Part shown: positions 1 to 9,743 of the stretch, piece by piece | Position numbering within the stretch: the stretch's first letter is position 1 | How the letters are laid out: each line of letters opens with the position of its first letter | From: Haplosporangium gracile | Taxonomy: Eukaryota > Mortierellomycota > Mortierellomycetes > Mortierellales > Mortierellaceae | DNA length: 19,954 bases | NCBI GenBank assembly: GCA_015499985.1 | Contig: JAAAUF010000784.1 | Coordinates: 1-19,954 of the forward strand | Direction of reading: 5' to 3' | Translations under genes and position numbers: made by a program | The notes under the pieces: model-generated | What the model saw: the letters and a program-made list of their open reading frames with translations, nothing else | Told to the model about the DNA's origin: nothing | Database searches by the model: none

Positions 1-242
1 AAGATACTGGAACGAAGCAACAGCTGCACACCCGGCTGGTGCAGTTTTCGTTCGTGTGAGCAACTGGTCATGTCTGTGGTGTTGTTGCGTCAGTTTCGAC
101 CCTCCTCGTTTGGCGTGTCCTTTGATTTTTGACCGTACCGCTCTCCCTGCTGCGCCGTGCAAGACCATGGTAGCGATGTTTTTCTTTTGGGTAACTTGGC
201 CTACACATCGGCACATAGAAGACGTGGAAAGCACATGGTCAA
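1..242. other. Left flank, no supported gene
   Basis: Downstream side of the minus-strand gene that ends at 243, so it may include that gene's 3' untranslated region. No AATAAA-type signal is visible on the minus strand. A minus-strand ATG at 71 opens a frame that stays open to the window edge, but 23 codons are too few to call a gene start. Confidence 0.4.
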
Positions 243-899
243 TCACATAAACATTACGATATTGAGAATCATTAGTACATAAGCATCTTCACGTCGCAAA
301 CCTTTGAACCAAACAATGTGTTTACTTTTACTCCTCGTCGCCCCTGTATCCTCGATCGTTTCAATAGCAATGCATTTGCCCTTGATCGACGCATTCAACT
401 TTTCCTTGCTGGTGGGATCTTCAATAATCTTGGGTTGGTCCGTAACACACCTGACCGTTTCGGAATTGGCATCCTTGGATTGATCCCTAGCATTCCTGAT
501 GATCCCGGGGTTGGTATCCTCAGGCTTGGCGGCGACATCTGGGATATCTTCAAGGACGACGGTCTTAGAGAGGTCAGGCTCGACGTTATTAGACTTAATA
601 GATACCTCAATTTGATGATCCAGAGCTGTGACATCCCTGGACTTTGCGAAAACATTGTGCTTGACCTTGTGGCGCTGCCGTACTGCAAGAGTCGCATATA
701 TTATCCGCAGCTCCTGTGTACGCATCCTCCAATTCGCATTCTCAAAGTCTCGACAGGGCTTTCGAGATTGTCGGCGAACCTCTTGAGAGGCTTTCACTTC
801 TTCAATAGTCGTCACATTGTTGATAGAGTTCTGGGAAAGATCTGTCAATACGCTGCGAGTCGCATCAGCCTCCGGCGTATCTGCTGCTACTCGCTTCTG
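243..899 (-). CDS. Open frame, possible 3' exon or frameshifted continuation
   Basis: A minus-strand frame of 218 codons runs from just after a TGA at 902-900 to a TGA at 245-243. It encodes a hydrophilic protein rich in Lys, Asp, Glu, Ser and Thr (for example VAADTPEADATRSVLTDLS, then RDFENANWRMRTQELRIIYA), ending in a short hydrophobic tail (LMILNIVMF). I do not recognise it. It overlaps the end of the upstream exon by only 13 nt, in the -1 frame. It could be an added exon; an AG at 898-897 would give a phase-0 acceptor, but no good GT donor is visible in the preceding exon. It could instead be the rest of one protein of about 430 aa broken by a one-base deletion or assembly error, or a separate short gene. 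The plus strand is also open for 204 codons here, but reads as an unnatural hydrophobic shadow. Confidence 0.4.
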   Translation of the reverse strand, partial: QKRVAADTPEADATRSVLTDLSQNSINNVTTIEEVKASQEVRRQSRKPCRDFENANWRMRTQELRIIYATLAVRQRHKVKHNVFAKSRDVTALDHQIEVSIKSNNVEPDLSKTVVLEDIPDVAAKPEDTNPGIIRNARDQSKDANSETVRCVTDQPKIIEDPTSKEKLNASIKGKCIAIETIEDTGATRSKSKHIVWFKGLRREDAYVLMILNIVMFM

Positions 900-1913
900 T
901 CATCGCCTTTGGTGTTTGGCTGTGAACGATAAATCGTTGATCTGCCTGCGATGATGCTGTGGACCGGAGGCAAGACGACAGTCGCTTCTTCCTGTTCCTG
1001 GCTAGACTTTGATTCCTCCAAGTTTTCCACAGCTAGTGAGTGAAAAGGTAAAAGGGGTACTGTAGGTGGTTTACCGTTATCCATTTGCCTTCTTAGAAAT
1101 GAAGCACGCACGCATGCATGCAAAAAAAATAATAAAGAAATAAGGACGTGTCTCTTACCCGCGAGAAGCTCAAAGCGATTTTTGGTAAGCACACAGTACT
1201 GTCTGATAGACTGTGTAACAGCTTTCAGTGTCGTTGTAATTGACGTGTCGAGCTTGCACAAACCCGGGTCATCAGCGTCGAACCCAATGGCTCGTGTCGG
1301 ATCAGCTAGCACCGCATCCAAAAGGCAGTCGCTGAAAAGGTTCTCTGTTTTCGCCTCTGCTGCAGAATTCGCCCAGGTTGGTCGCGCCTCGTAAGAGCGT
1401 TGCTGTGAGGGTGGATCATAGTTTGGTTTTATTTTCGACAGTCTCTGGAGCGCATAATGAGTGGCTTTCGCAATCCGAAGTTCCTCACCCTTTTGCAGCC
1501 AACTCAGGAACGACGTATCCGCGGCCTTCCTCGCCGATCTTAGCTCCGTCGCAGCCGAGCATTGAATGTTTAATCAGCCTAAAAACCCTATCTATCTATG
1601 TTTCTATGAGGATTCTTCTATCGCCCTTATTTGTACATCAAAGAACTATGTAGAGGTTTGAACATCAGACTTTAATTTGACCTTTGAGTGTCACGGCGGA
1701 ATCTGGCAACAAACGATGGCGCTAGGAATAGAGAAATCTAACATAGTATCATAACTGCAGCAATGCGACCTGTTGTTTGTGTTGTTACTCCTGACTTTGT
1801 GCTTGCTGGTCACTACGTCGTCGTGCTGCTGCTTGTGCTTGACGTCGTAGTGCTCGCTCCTCTTGATCAGTTCCTTTGCCTTTGTCCGGGGTAGAAGGAG
1901 AGGAGGATGCCAT
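887..1913 (-). CDS. Unrecognised protein, three-exon model, 216 aa
   Basis: I do not recognise this protein. The model joins 1913..1789, 1538..1159 and 1032..887, with lengths 125+380+146 = 651 nt, which divides into 216 codons plus TAG. The ATG at 1913 starts a Ser/Pro- then Arg/Gln/Ala-rich N-terminus (MASSSPSTPDKGKG, then a basic helix-like stretch to about residue 41). Exon 2 encodes a helix-rich middle (SFLSWLQKGEELRIAK, LQRLSKIKPNY) and a block with DAVLADPTRAIGFDADDPG. Exon 3 is acidic (ENLEESKSSQEQEEA). No signal peptide, membrane span or known catalytic motif is visible. The intron 2 junctions are strong: GTAAGA donor and a pyrimidine-rich CACTAG acceptor. The exon 2 start is less certain, because 1538 and 1532 both keep the frame and a stronger-looking acceptor near 1573 opens a different frame. 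The gene may continue past 887; see the open frame at 243-899. It is likely real, with function unknown. Confidence 0.55.
1033..1158 (-). other. Intron 2 of the unrecognised gene (126 nt)
   Basis: The donor is GCGG|GTAAGA and the acceptor is CACTCACTAG|CT, in phase 1. The last 25 nt before the acceptor are pyrimidine-rich. Removing it joins two frames that each read well on their side of the junction. Confidence 0.65.
1539..1788 (-). other. Intron 1 of the unrecognised gene (250 nt)
   Basis: The donor is GA|GTAACA and the acceptor is GCTAAG|A, in phase 2. The donor is needed because the exon 1 frame runs into TAA at the splice site. The acceptor is the first usable AG after the last in-frame TGA on the exon 2 side. 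A nicer TTTTTAG acceptor lies about 33 nt upstream, but it puts exon 2 in a frame that ends after 26 codons. Confidence 0.4.
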
Positions 1914-1960
1914 TTGATGTGGATGCGTATCTGTATACGAGAAAGTGAGTGCGACTAAGT

Positions 1961-1991
1961 GTGAGTAAGTAAGTGAGTGAGTGAGTGTGTG
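1961..1991. repeat. GTGA/GTAA tetranucleotide tract
   Basis: Imperfect tandem GTGAGTAAGTAAGTGAGTGAG repeats ending in GTGTGTG, about 50 bp upstream of the ATG at 1913. On the transcribed strand it reads as a CACTCACTTAC tract. A shorter similar tract lies near 15565-15583. Confidence 0.8.
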
Positions 1992-2519
1992 GGGGAGAGA
2001 AGCAGAGTGAATAGGGTGAGTGGAATAAGTTGAGAGGCGAGAGGAAGGGATGGTCTTGGTGATAGAAGGATTGTTGTATTGTTTGTTGTGAGAGTGTGAG
2101 AAACGAATAAGAACTGTTAGTGGTTGCGGTGTACAATGATGCAGAGGTATGACTAAGTTTGGTGAGAGAAGAAGGCTGTGGAATTAGAAGAAAGAAAGGG
2201 AAAAGAAAGGAAGGAAGAAAGAAAGAAATGAATGGAATGATAAATGGTTAAGTGATGCAAGATGCATATGAGACAAAAGGGGGCCAAATTGTACGGAAAA
2301 AAAGCAACTTTTCCGTTCCCCGACAAGATCTCCATCCCTGATCCCCCACGACCACAACCATTTTACTCCACAAACTTGGAAAACAAGAGTATGAGAAAAA
2401 AAACGCTTGATATGTTATTGTTATTAGTATTGCATGCAAAAAGACAAGAAAAGAACAAACAACTATGAAAAATAAAAATAACTAAACAAAAGTTTTTTGT
2501 AGAAATACAAAGGGGTATT

Positions 2520-2530
2520 GGGGGGGGGGG
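2520..2530. repeat. Run of 11 G
   Basis: An uninterrupted G11 run (C11 on the sense strand), about 29 nt past the kinesin stop codon and likely in its 3' untranslated region. The exact length is a probable sequencing or assembly uncertainty. Confidence 0.85.
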
Positions 2531-2558
2531 TTGAACTATTCACAGAAAAAAACTATTT

Positions 2559-5500
2559 TTAAAATACAGGACCAACTTCGGACTTGGTCAAACTCTCCCT
2601 AAGGTTACTTTCTCCTCCACGTCCATGTCCATTGTTGCCAGACGTCTCATGATGAGTAGGCGAGTTGGTTGCAGTCGTGAGCGTAGAGGTTGTGGTGGAA
2701 GCACTGGTGACCGACGAAGACGATGTCGAGCTCCAGTTGTTGCGCTCTCCACTTCCGGCACCATCCTCTCCTCCAGAACCTCCCGAAGTGTTGTTCGCTC
2801 CGGCTCCACCAGCTTCCTCACCCCCATTGGCCTGGGCATGGGCAGCGGCAGCAGCAGCAACAGCAGCCATCGACATCATACCATCGATCGAGGGGCGGTG
2901 ATGCATCCTCATCTGAGGCGTTGCTCTTCCACCAACTTGCTGTTGGATCTGATGGAACCCAAAGCTGGACATGTTCCCACTGCTCATCATACTCCCGCCC
3001 GCAGGAGCGGATGTATAGGCGGAGTTGCGGGTCGCCAACAGGCGAGCCTGACTGGCCTGTGTGTGGACCGAGGCCAGGCGCTCATACACGTTCTGGTTAT
3101 CGTCCCAGGATCCGCTGATCCGACGCGAGGCACTGCCGTTGTGGTGGTGGGTGTGGTAGACCTCATGCTGTCCGTGACCGAAATGACCGTCCGCACCAGC
3201 TGAAGTGTTGTTGAAAGCGTTCAAGCCGGGGGAGGCCATTCCGTGGACCATGTTGGTCGCCGTGGCGGTGGTAGTCATCATACTGGCAGCACCGATGCGG
3301 CTCAGAGGACGACCGTTGCCGCTATTGGTAGTGTGACCGCGAGCATGGTTACCCTGGCTCGCGAGAACAACGCCATCAGAATCAGATCTCGAAAGACGCT
3401 TGCCGGGGCTGGGGCTAGGTGTGCTGGCACGACGGCTGTCATAGTTCTGGCGCTGACTGTTCAAGGGCTGCTGATGACTCTTGGCATGGCGCAAGGTATG
3501 CTGAGGAGGGTGGCCGTTGGCAAAGCCCGTGTGGATGGTTAGGGGGGTACCACCACGACGAGGGTGCTGAGTGGGCGAGGGCAGAGGCGCATCAGCATTG
3601 TTGGCACCGTGCCCAGGGTTGAGGCGAGGACGGGCCGTCGACTTGGGTCCGATCGCAGGGCTCGAGATCGGGGTAGAGCTGCGACGGGCAGCAATGGTCT
3701 CGGCATGTTGACGGCTCGAAGCGGTCGAGGCATAGATACCCTTATGTTGAGCGAGCTGTTGCTGGTAGTAGTGAGCATCGTTGCTGTGGTTAGGGGCAGA
3801 ATTCGACAGACGGGACATGCTGGCGTTGCGGTGCAATCCACCACTATTATTAATGGTCATAGCCTGAGCGCCTGCACTTCCTCCACTGCTGCTTCCAGCT
3901 CTGTGGTGTCCATACATCGACGTGTTGCGCTGCTGAGCAGACTCGCCACCATAGGCACTGCCGCGGGTATTCATTGCACTAGTGCTACTGGACCGGGCAA
4001 GGCCAGGACGCGATGGTGGAATAGGAGGCAATTGATGGCGCGGGCCGTTATTGTTGGTGTTGTTGGTGGTGTTGTTGTTCTGCTCTTGAGCAGGCGACGA
4101 AGAAGTCTGGCCGCCAAGCCCCAGCGAGGCAGGGACACCGGCCCAGGAAACACGACGCTGCTCATTGTTGGCCATCAAGATGCGAGAGAACTCGCCTCCA
4201 GTGCCACCAACCTTGGGCGAAGCCTCCTCCGAGGTCTTCATCGCATCCTCGTAGAGCTGGTCGAAAATGGTCGACGCGCGCTTGGCCTTGACGTCCATAA
4301 TTTCGGCGGCGGCGGAGCCGGATCGGGGGTGGGCGGCCTCAGGAACAGGAGTCCAGAGCAAGTCCTTGGACTGCTGGCGGTTCAGGATGGGCGACTTCAT
4401 TGTCTCCTCCTCCTCAGACCCGCCATGCTGCTGCAACTGTTGCTGCTGGTAGGCAGAACGGTTCAGACGGGCAACTTCAGCATCGTTCTCGTCATCCTCC
4501 GAAGAACCATCACCAATGGCACGGCGGCCATTGCTAGCGCCATTGAGGTGATCAGAAGATTCGCCGAGGAGGCGCAACTTTTGCTCCAAACCATCGCAGC
4601 GCTTCTCATAGCCAAGGGTGGCTCCGACGGCAGCCTGGCGCATGGCCTGAAGAGCACGCTTGAGCTCCTCAATAACCTTCTCTTGGTTAGAGACCTGAAC
4701 CTGAAGACCGTTCTCGTGACCACGGACAGTAACCATGTCCTCAAACAACATCTCGAGGAACTCACGCGACTCGTTCAGATCCATCGAGCGCAGGATCAAA
4801 ATCGACGACTCAAAGGCAACAGAGGCGCCGGAACCTGGAGGAAGACCCATAGCATCCTCGGCCATACCCTGGCGGATCAACTTGGTCATCAACTCCTCCT
4901 CGTCGCGTGTACCATCCAAACCAGTCTCCTCATCGCTGTAGTGGTGGCTCTTCTCGATGGCGGTGACAAAGCCTAGAGCGGCGGCCTCGGCCTGGAGGGC
5001 ACGGATGCGGGCGTTGATGTAGGCAACCTCAGCATCGATCATGGTGATACGGTCATCCATGTACTGCGGTTCGCTGGCAAAGTCAAGCAAGAGACCACCG
5101 TTGGCGATGGCATTCTCCTCCTGAGCCTGAATAACCCTAAGTCTCTCCGCCTCAAGCTCCTGCTTCTCGTTCTTCAGACGCTCGCGCTTCTTGAGCATGT
5201 CCTCCATAACATTGATGGCATGCTGGCCAGAGATGTAGCCGTAGACGGCACGGTCAATAACCTGCTTCTTCTGAGCAACCCTGGAACGAATCGAGCCGGG
5301 ACCCTTGGTACCGGCCTTGGTAGGAGCGGGGATGGCCGAATCATGGGCATCCTTCCTGTCAGAGGGGCCGTTGAGACGAGTGGGGCGCTTGATAGCAGTC
5401 TTGGTGATACCCTTGGGAGTCTGGGGCTTCTTCAAGAAGCCAATGACCTTGGCCTGCTGGGTGCTGGCACCATTGGTGGCGTTCGCGTTGCTGTTGCGAT

Positions 5501-8500
5501 GAAGCATGGCGGTGGCGCGCTGCTGGTGCTGCTCCACCTCGCGTTCGGCCTTCTTGCGACCCTCGAGGGCAGCCTTCTCGGACCGACGCAAGGCCTGGAT
5601 CTCGCGATCGTTGGCGGCGTTCATCTCCTTGATGCGTTCGGCGTCCTCCTTCATCCGCTTGACCATTCTCACCTTCTCGGCCTTGAGCGTCTCGACTGCG
5701 ACACGGAGGGTGCGTAATTGGTTCTCGGCCAGAGTGCGCTTCTCGTTCGCGACCTTGGACACCTCAGAGTACTTGTGCTGCAAGTCCGAGAGCTCGGCCA
5801 TAAGCTGCTTGATCTTGGCTTCGTACTTGACCTTGACAGAGCCAGGAATCTATTGAAAATTCAAGGGGTAGATCAACAACGGTAACAAAAAGGTTAGATG
5901 TAGCTCGTAACAAAAAAGGGATGAAAAGCAGTAAACAGGAAATGAGATCAATTCGCATAAACAAGGAGAAGAGCGTAAAAAAAACAAAACTTGCCTTGTT
6001 CTCCATGGATTTTTCGCGCTCGCGATCGTGCTCAGCATCACGAATCCTCTCCTCCATAACGCGAATCTCTTCCTCGTACTGATCGCGCATAAGGTGGTAA
6101 TCAGCCTCGGCCTTCTCCAGCTGGTGGACAAGCTCCTCCTTGATGGCAATTCCACTCTGGACTTCGTTCAGCATCATATCGTAGTTGGGCTTATCGGCCG
6201 CAGGAGCAGGAACAGGAAGAGGAACAGTGGTGGCTGAGCCAGAAGCTGCAGCTGAGCCAGCAGCGGCAGCAGCGGCAAAGGGACCAGCAATGGCCTTGTT
6301 GGTATCGGGGTTGGTCAAGCTGCGAGCAAGAGATTGTAGGGACTCGAGTGAATGAGAACCACCAGATTGAGAACCACCAGAACCAGATGAACCAGCAGCA
6401 ACTGAACCAGCAGCGGCGGCGGCAGCAAAAGGACCAATGATAGCCTTGCTGGTGTCGGGGTCGCTCAAGCTAAGAGCAAGAGAATGCAGAGACTGCAACG
6501 AGTGGGAATCAGCACGGTTGGAGCCAGCACGGTAGGAACCAGCACGGTGAGAGCCACCATGGAAAGAGCCACCATGGATGGAGCTCGAATCGAAGGAAGA
6601 ACCAGCATCGGAATCGGGGAGGGCAATGGCAGCAGCCTTTTGTTGCTGAATGGCAGCGGCAAGGCGGTTCTGTTGCTGATGTTGGTTCATCTGCTGAGCG
6701 TCCGAGGCTGAGAGAGGGAAGCTGAAGCGGTTCATGGCCTTCATGGCGTTGGCCAAAGTCTCGGCCGCCTTTTGCTCGGCCTCGAAGAAGACCTTCTGAT
6801 CCTGAGGGCTGGTCGACTCCTTCCACGAGGTACCTGAGGCAACCGAGGGAGGAGGGAAGGGGAAGGACTGGCGCATAGGCGACATATGGCTGCGAACGCC
6901 AATGACATCCTCCAAGGTAGGCATGGCGGACTGGAAACGAGAACGGTTGGATCCCGAGGACAAGGACGACGTCGTTGAGCCGCGACGACGGCTCGAAGCA
7001 GGACTGGGGCGGAGCTGCATGGGGGCGGCGGGGTCCAACATGTTAAGGAGATCCATATCCATACCCATACCGTTCTTTTCGGCCTTGAGCAACAACAAAC
7101 CGCGACGAATATCCTCCTTGGCCTTGTCCAAGGTCTCAGCAACACCACCGGTTCCGTGGCGGCCAGCGCGGCGACGGCGAGAGAAGCTGTGGGAAGAGTC
7201 TGAGTCGTTGGGCAGAGGAGGGAGCGACGAAGAGGTCGACGAGTAGTCGAGGTGGGCCGCCGACAGGGGCTGGTTCTCAGTCGTCTTGAGACTCTGGAAC
7301 CAGGACGAAGCTCCGCCGGACGACAAGAGCTGCTCGACCTGAGGAATTGGGGGACTGGTAGGGAGCTTGGCGGGTTCAACACCGAGGGCAGCAGCGGCGG
7401 CACCAAAATCGAATCGAGAAACAGCGCGAGACGACTGTCTGCTCTTGCGCTTAGAAGTGCGGCCACGAGGAGGGGAAGAGTCCTTGCGGCGATGACCCTC
7501 TTCATGCTCACCGTCGGCATCATGATCATCATCGGTCATGGGTTCGACTCTTCTCTTAAAGGGCGAGGGCGCCTTCTGACGGTTAGGACCGTTGGGACGA
7601 CGACCAAAGACCGATTGAGGCTTTTGCGACAATAAAGTCTGAAGCTCCAATGCCTGGTCTTCAGCAGCAATGAGTCGGTCTTTGAGCTGCATGACAGTGT
7701 GGTGGTAGGTCATCATGATAGGGTGAGCCTCAATGTCGGTATCTCCTGTCACCTCGCGCTCGACCAACAGGGTATCACGCTCGGCCAAGACGTCGCAGAG
7801 CTCGGAAGAGCTTTCCCTTAGACGCTCACGAAGGCGAGTCACCTCTCCTCGGAGAGACCGCATCTCTTCCGCAGCACGGCGCTGATCCAGTTCAGTGGCG
7901 GGTCCAGATCCCATGGCTCGGAAAGAACTGTTCTCCATCTTGAGTCGGTTGATCTCGGCACGCAGCTGTGCAATCTCCGAGTTGGTTGAATCCCGGAAAT
8001 CCTGGTTGATGACGACACGGTTACGGATGTTACGGGCGCGATTGGCATAGACAAGTGTGCTAATGGTCTCGCTGACATCAGTGTCGGCTCCAGAAACACA
8101 GGCAAGCATCAAGGTCGCACTGTTGCCTCCAAGAGAATCCTGAAGAAGACGGGTCAGCTTGGAATCACGATAAGGCACATGGGACGACTTGCGAGACTCG
8201 TCTCCCAAGGCGCTGATGACATTGCCGAGTGCCAACAATCCAGAATTAATCGAGATACCCTCCTTAGCACGGTCTCCTACAGCACGCGTTCTCTTGAGTC
8301 GTTCTGAACCAGCCAGATCGACAAAGTGGAACTTGGAGGCTAGCTTCTTGAGCGGCTTCTCATGAGGGGTCTTGGGGGCGACGACGGCCGCTGCGTCCCC
8401 TTCCTCGCTCTCTGGTGTTGGCTCGGACTCTTCCGTGCGTTGTTGCTTCAAGATGACAGAGAAGATGGCGTGCGAACGTGAAGATGTTTGATTCATGTCT

Positions 8501-9743
8501 GTGGCTGCTGTTGTCCTGCACAATGATCCCTTTTGTAACCACCTAATTAATGTCAGAGTCAAAAGTGAAGAAGGATTAGATCCTCTACTGCTGCCCAAGT
8601 AAAATCGTAAACACTCAGTGCGAGAAACTAGCTAAAGACAAACTTACTCCAGAAGTTCTTGAGCAGAAGCAACCTGTTGCTCCTTGACCCCCTGCCATGA
8701 GATGCCACCAAAGCCATCCTCGCGAACTTGGATAGTGTCCTTGCGAGCGCGAGGCTGTGTTTGTAAGAGGTCAATCAACTCCTCGTTGTACAATTCCAGG
8801 AAAGACACATAGACTTGGTATTCCATCGATGGGTCTTTCTCCATTTGGGCATCCAGTAGTTGAAAGATGGCATGTGCGGCTCTGGGAACAATAGCTACAT
8901 GAAACCAATATAAAAAGAAATAGATGCAGGTTGCACAATGCATTGTGGAGGTAAGTAAATAATGACCCGAAATTAGATTCCCGAATTGGGCGCATCGACG
9001 ATCCGAAATGTATTTTTTTTTCTATGGGTCCAAGTGAGACATCCATTCTCCCGCCGTGTGTACAAAAAAGAAAAGGACGAAGTCGCTCTTACCTGGGTCG
9101 GGGTTGCCTTGGTATTGAAGTCCTGTTCCCATGCTGTATGTCTTTCCACTTCCCGTTTGTCTATAGATGTTCATGTTTGTTGGGGTGAGATCAGTTAGTC
9201 GCCGTAATGGATGTTGTGCAAGGGAGGGGAGTGACGGCGAATAAGAGCAGCAGTGGTCAGATCAAGCTTTTTTTCTATTTTGCTTACCCGTAGGCAAGAA
9301 TAGTGACATTGAACCTACATACATGAACCAATAATGGATGTGGTTAGTTAATGGTAGTATAAGAAGAGCATTTGTTGTCGCAAAAAGAATGTGTATAAAG
9401 CAAAGAGCTTTTACCCTTCGATGAAGCGCTCGACGAGCTCTTTTGCGCACTCTTCGTAGACATGACGTTGGTTTGATTCTTCGTCAAAGACATAGTCGAA
9501 TGTGAAGGACTTGTCTGAGCCGACGATGCCGATCTGGGGCTCGTTGGGGACGTAGGATATGCACTCTGAACAATTGCTGATCTGCTCCTGTAACGTCAAA
9601 GGGCGGACACGAAGCGCAACTCTATTGGTTTCGGACAGGACCGTGTGTGATTGGTGGTGAGTTACTTTCGGTTAATCAATTCGCGATGATGGTGCCTGAA
9701 AACATAATGTTCGATATAGCACTTACTTGACTGCAGTGTTCAT
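2559..9743 (-). CDS. Kinesin-4 family motor protein, KIF21-like, 2134 aa
   Basis: Plus-end microtubule motor or microtubule-growth regulator of the kinesin-4 family. Exons: 9743..9727, 9621..9415, 9314..9288, 9160..9093, 8894..8648, 8542..5995 and 5849..2559, totalling 6405 nt with all phases consistent. The ATG at 9743 is preceded by an in-frame TAG. Motor, residues 1 to about 370: VALRVRPL at 7-14, P-loop GQTGSGKT at 84-91, switch I NQTSSRSH at 206-213, switch II DLAGSE at 264-269, then [14 protein letters not shown] and a [10 protein letters not shown] neck, which mark kinesin-4. An acidic insert of about 30 residues precedes switch II, as in KIF21. Coiled coils lie at about 372-480, 975-1155 and 1225-1330, with more helix to about 1470; the VRMVKRMKE part recalls the conserved kinesin-4 stalk. 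Low-complexity Ser/Gln/Ala/His linkers fill 490-970 and 1475-2134. I see no WD40 repeats and no Cys-rich tail. Family call very sure; KIF21 subtype is inferred. Confidence 0.95.
5328..5339 (-). other. SxIP motif in the kinesin (residues 1209-1212)
   Basis: SAIP sits in a Ser/Pro/Lys-rich, probably disordered stretch between two coiled coils. SxIP in such a basic setting is the known short motif for binding EB1-type microtubule end proteins. Four residues can occur by chance, so this is a candidate only. Confidence 0.4.
5850..5994 (-). other. Kinesin intron 6 (145 nt), GC-AG type
   Basis: The donor is AACAAG|GCAAGT, the usual context of GC-AG introns, and the acceptor is TCAATAG|A, phase 0. 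A TCTAAC branch-point-like sequence lies inside. Removing it joins a coiled coil (..[10 protein letters not shown]) to [17 protein letters not shown] in the required frame. Confidence 0.85.
6256..6502 (-). repeat. Tandem 150-bp duplication inside the kinesin linker
   Basis: Two copies spaced exactly 150 bp (50 codons) encode the same pattern at residues of about 870-905 and 920-955: SL-x-SLA-x-SL, then [19 protein letters not shown]. The copies differ at several silent and amino-acid positions, so the duplication is not brand new. It lies in the low-complexity linker between the coiled coils. Confidence 0.85.
6508..6582 (-). repeat. 15-bp tandem repeat encoding HGGSx/RAGSx pentapeptides
   Basis: Five consecutive degenerate 15-bp units encode [20 protein letters not shown] and RADSH at residues of about 840-865 of the kinesin. 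This is a probable flexible linker, immediately before the 50-residue duplication. Confidence 0.8.
8543..8647 (-). other. Kinesin intron 5 (105 nt)
   Basis: CTGGA|GTAAGT donor, TAATTAG|G acceptor, phase 2. It joins ..SAQELLE to [17 protein letters not shown], the helix leading into switch I. Confidence 0.9.
8895..9092 (-). other. Kinesin intron 4 (198 nt)
   Basis: CCCAG|GTAAGA donor, ATGTAG|C acceptor, phase 1. It joins GNPDP to [11 protein letters not shown], a contiguous kinesin motor segment. Confidence 0.9.
9161..9287 (-). other. Kinesin intron 3 (127 nt), splits the P-loop
   Basis: TACGG|GTAAGC donor, CTATAG|A acceptor, phase 2. The split codon is the first Gly of GQTGSGKT. With intron 2 it bounds a 27-nt exon. 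Confidence 0.9.
9315..9414 (-). other. Kinesin intron 2 (100 nt)
   Basis: GAAGG|GTAAAA donor, TATGTAG|G acceptor, phase 2. It joins ..VERFIEG to FNVTILAYG, the canonical stretch before the P-loop. Read-through would stop at once at TAA. Confidence 0.9.
9622..9726 (-). other. Kinesin intron 1 (105 nt)
   Basis: AA|GTAAGT donor, AATAG|A acceptor, phase 2. It separates a 17-nt first coding exon (MNTAV plus two bases of Lys) from the first motor strand. The in-frame TAA inside it (9674-9672) rules out read-through. Confidence 0.85.

Larger units (their letters stand above)
1914..2558 (-). promoter_or_regulatory. Spacer: kinesin 3' flank and promoter of the downstream gene
   Basis: 645 bp between the kinesin stop codon and the ATG of the next minus-strand gene. 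The half nearest the ATG is pyrimidine-rich on the minus strand (CTCACTCACTTACTTACTC style), as is common near fungal transcription starts. The kinesin side is T-rich just after the stop. No consensus TATA box or AATAAA is visible, so the boundaries of transcript end and promoter cannot be set. Confidence 0.35.

Noticed and set aside
1..71. Start of a neighbouring minus-strand gene (ATG at 71)
   Set aside because: Only 23 codons are visible, with no supporting composition or splice signals.
318..932. 204-codon plus-strand open frame
   Set aside because: Antisense to the 243-899 frame. The product is hydrophobic and irregular, while the minus strand has a hydrophilic, protein-like composition.
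1867..2136. 89-codon minus-strand frame over the ATG at 1913
   Set aside because: Its Ser/Tyr/Leu/Phe-rich content comes from the pyrimidine tract. The overlapping frame from 1913 gives a natural N-terminus and a usable splice donor.
3564..4976. 470-codon plus-strand open frame
   Set aside because: It lies wholly antisense to exon 7 of the kinesin, whose GC-ending codons keep stops out of the opposite strand. Its product has no recognisable pattern.
6741..7532. 263-codon minus-strand open frame
   Set aside because: An alternative frame of kinesin exon 6; the kinesin frame continues unbroken through it with conserved features on both sides.
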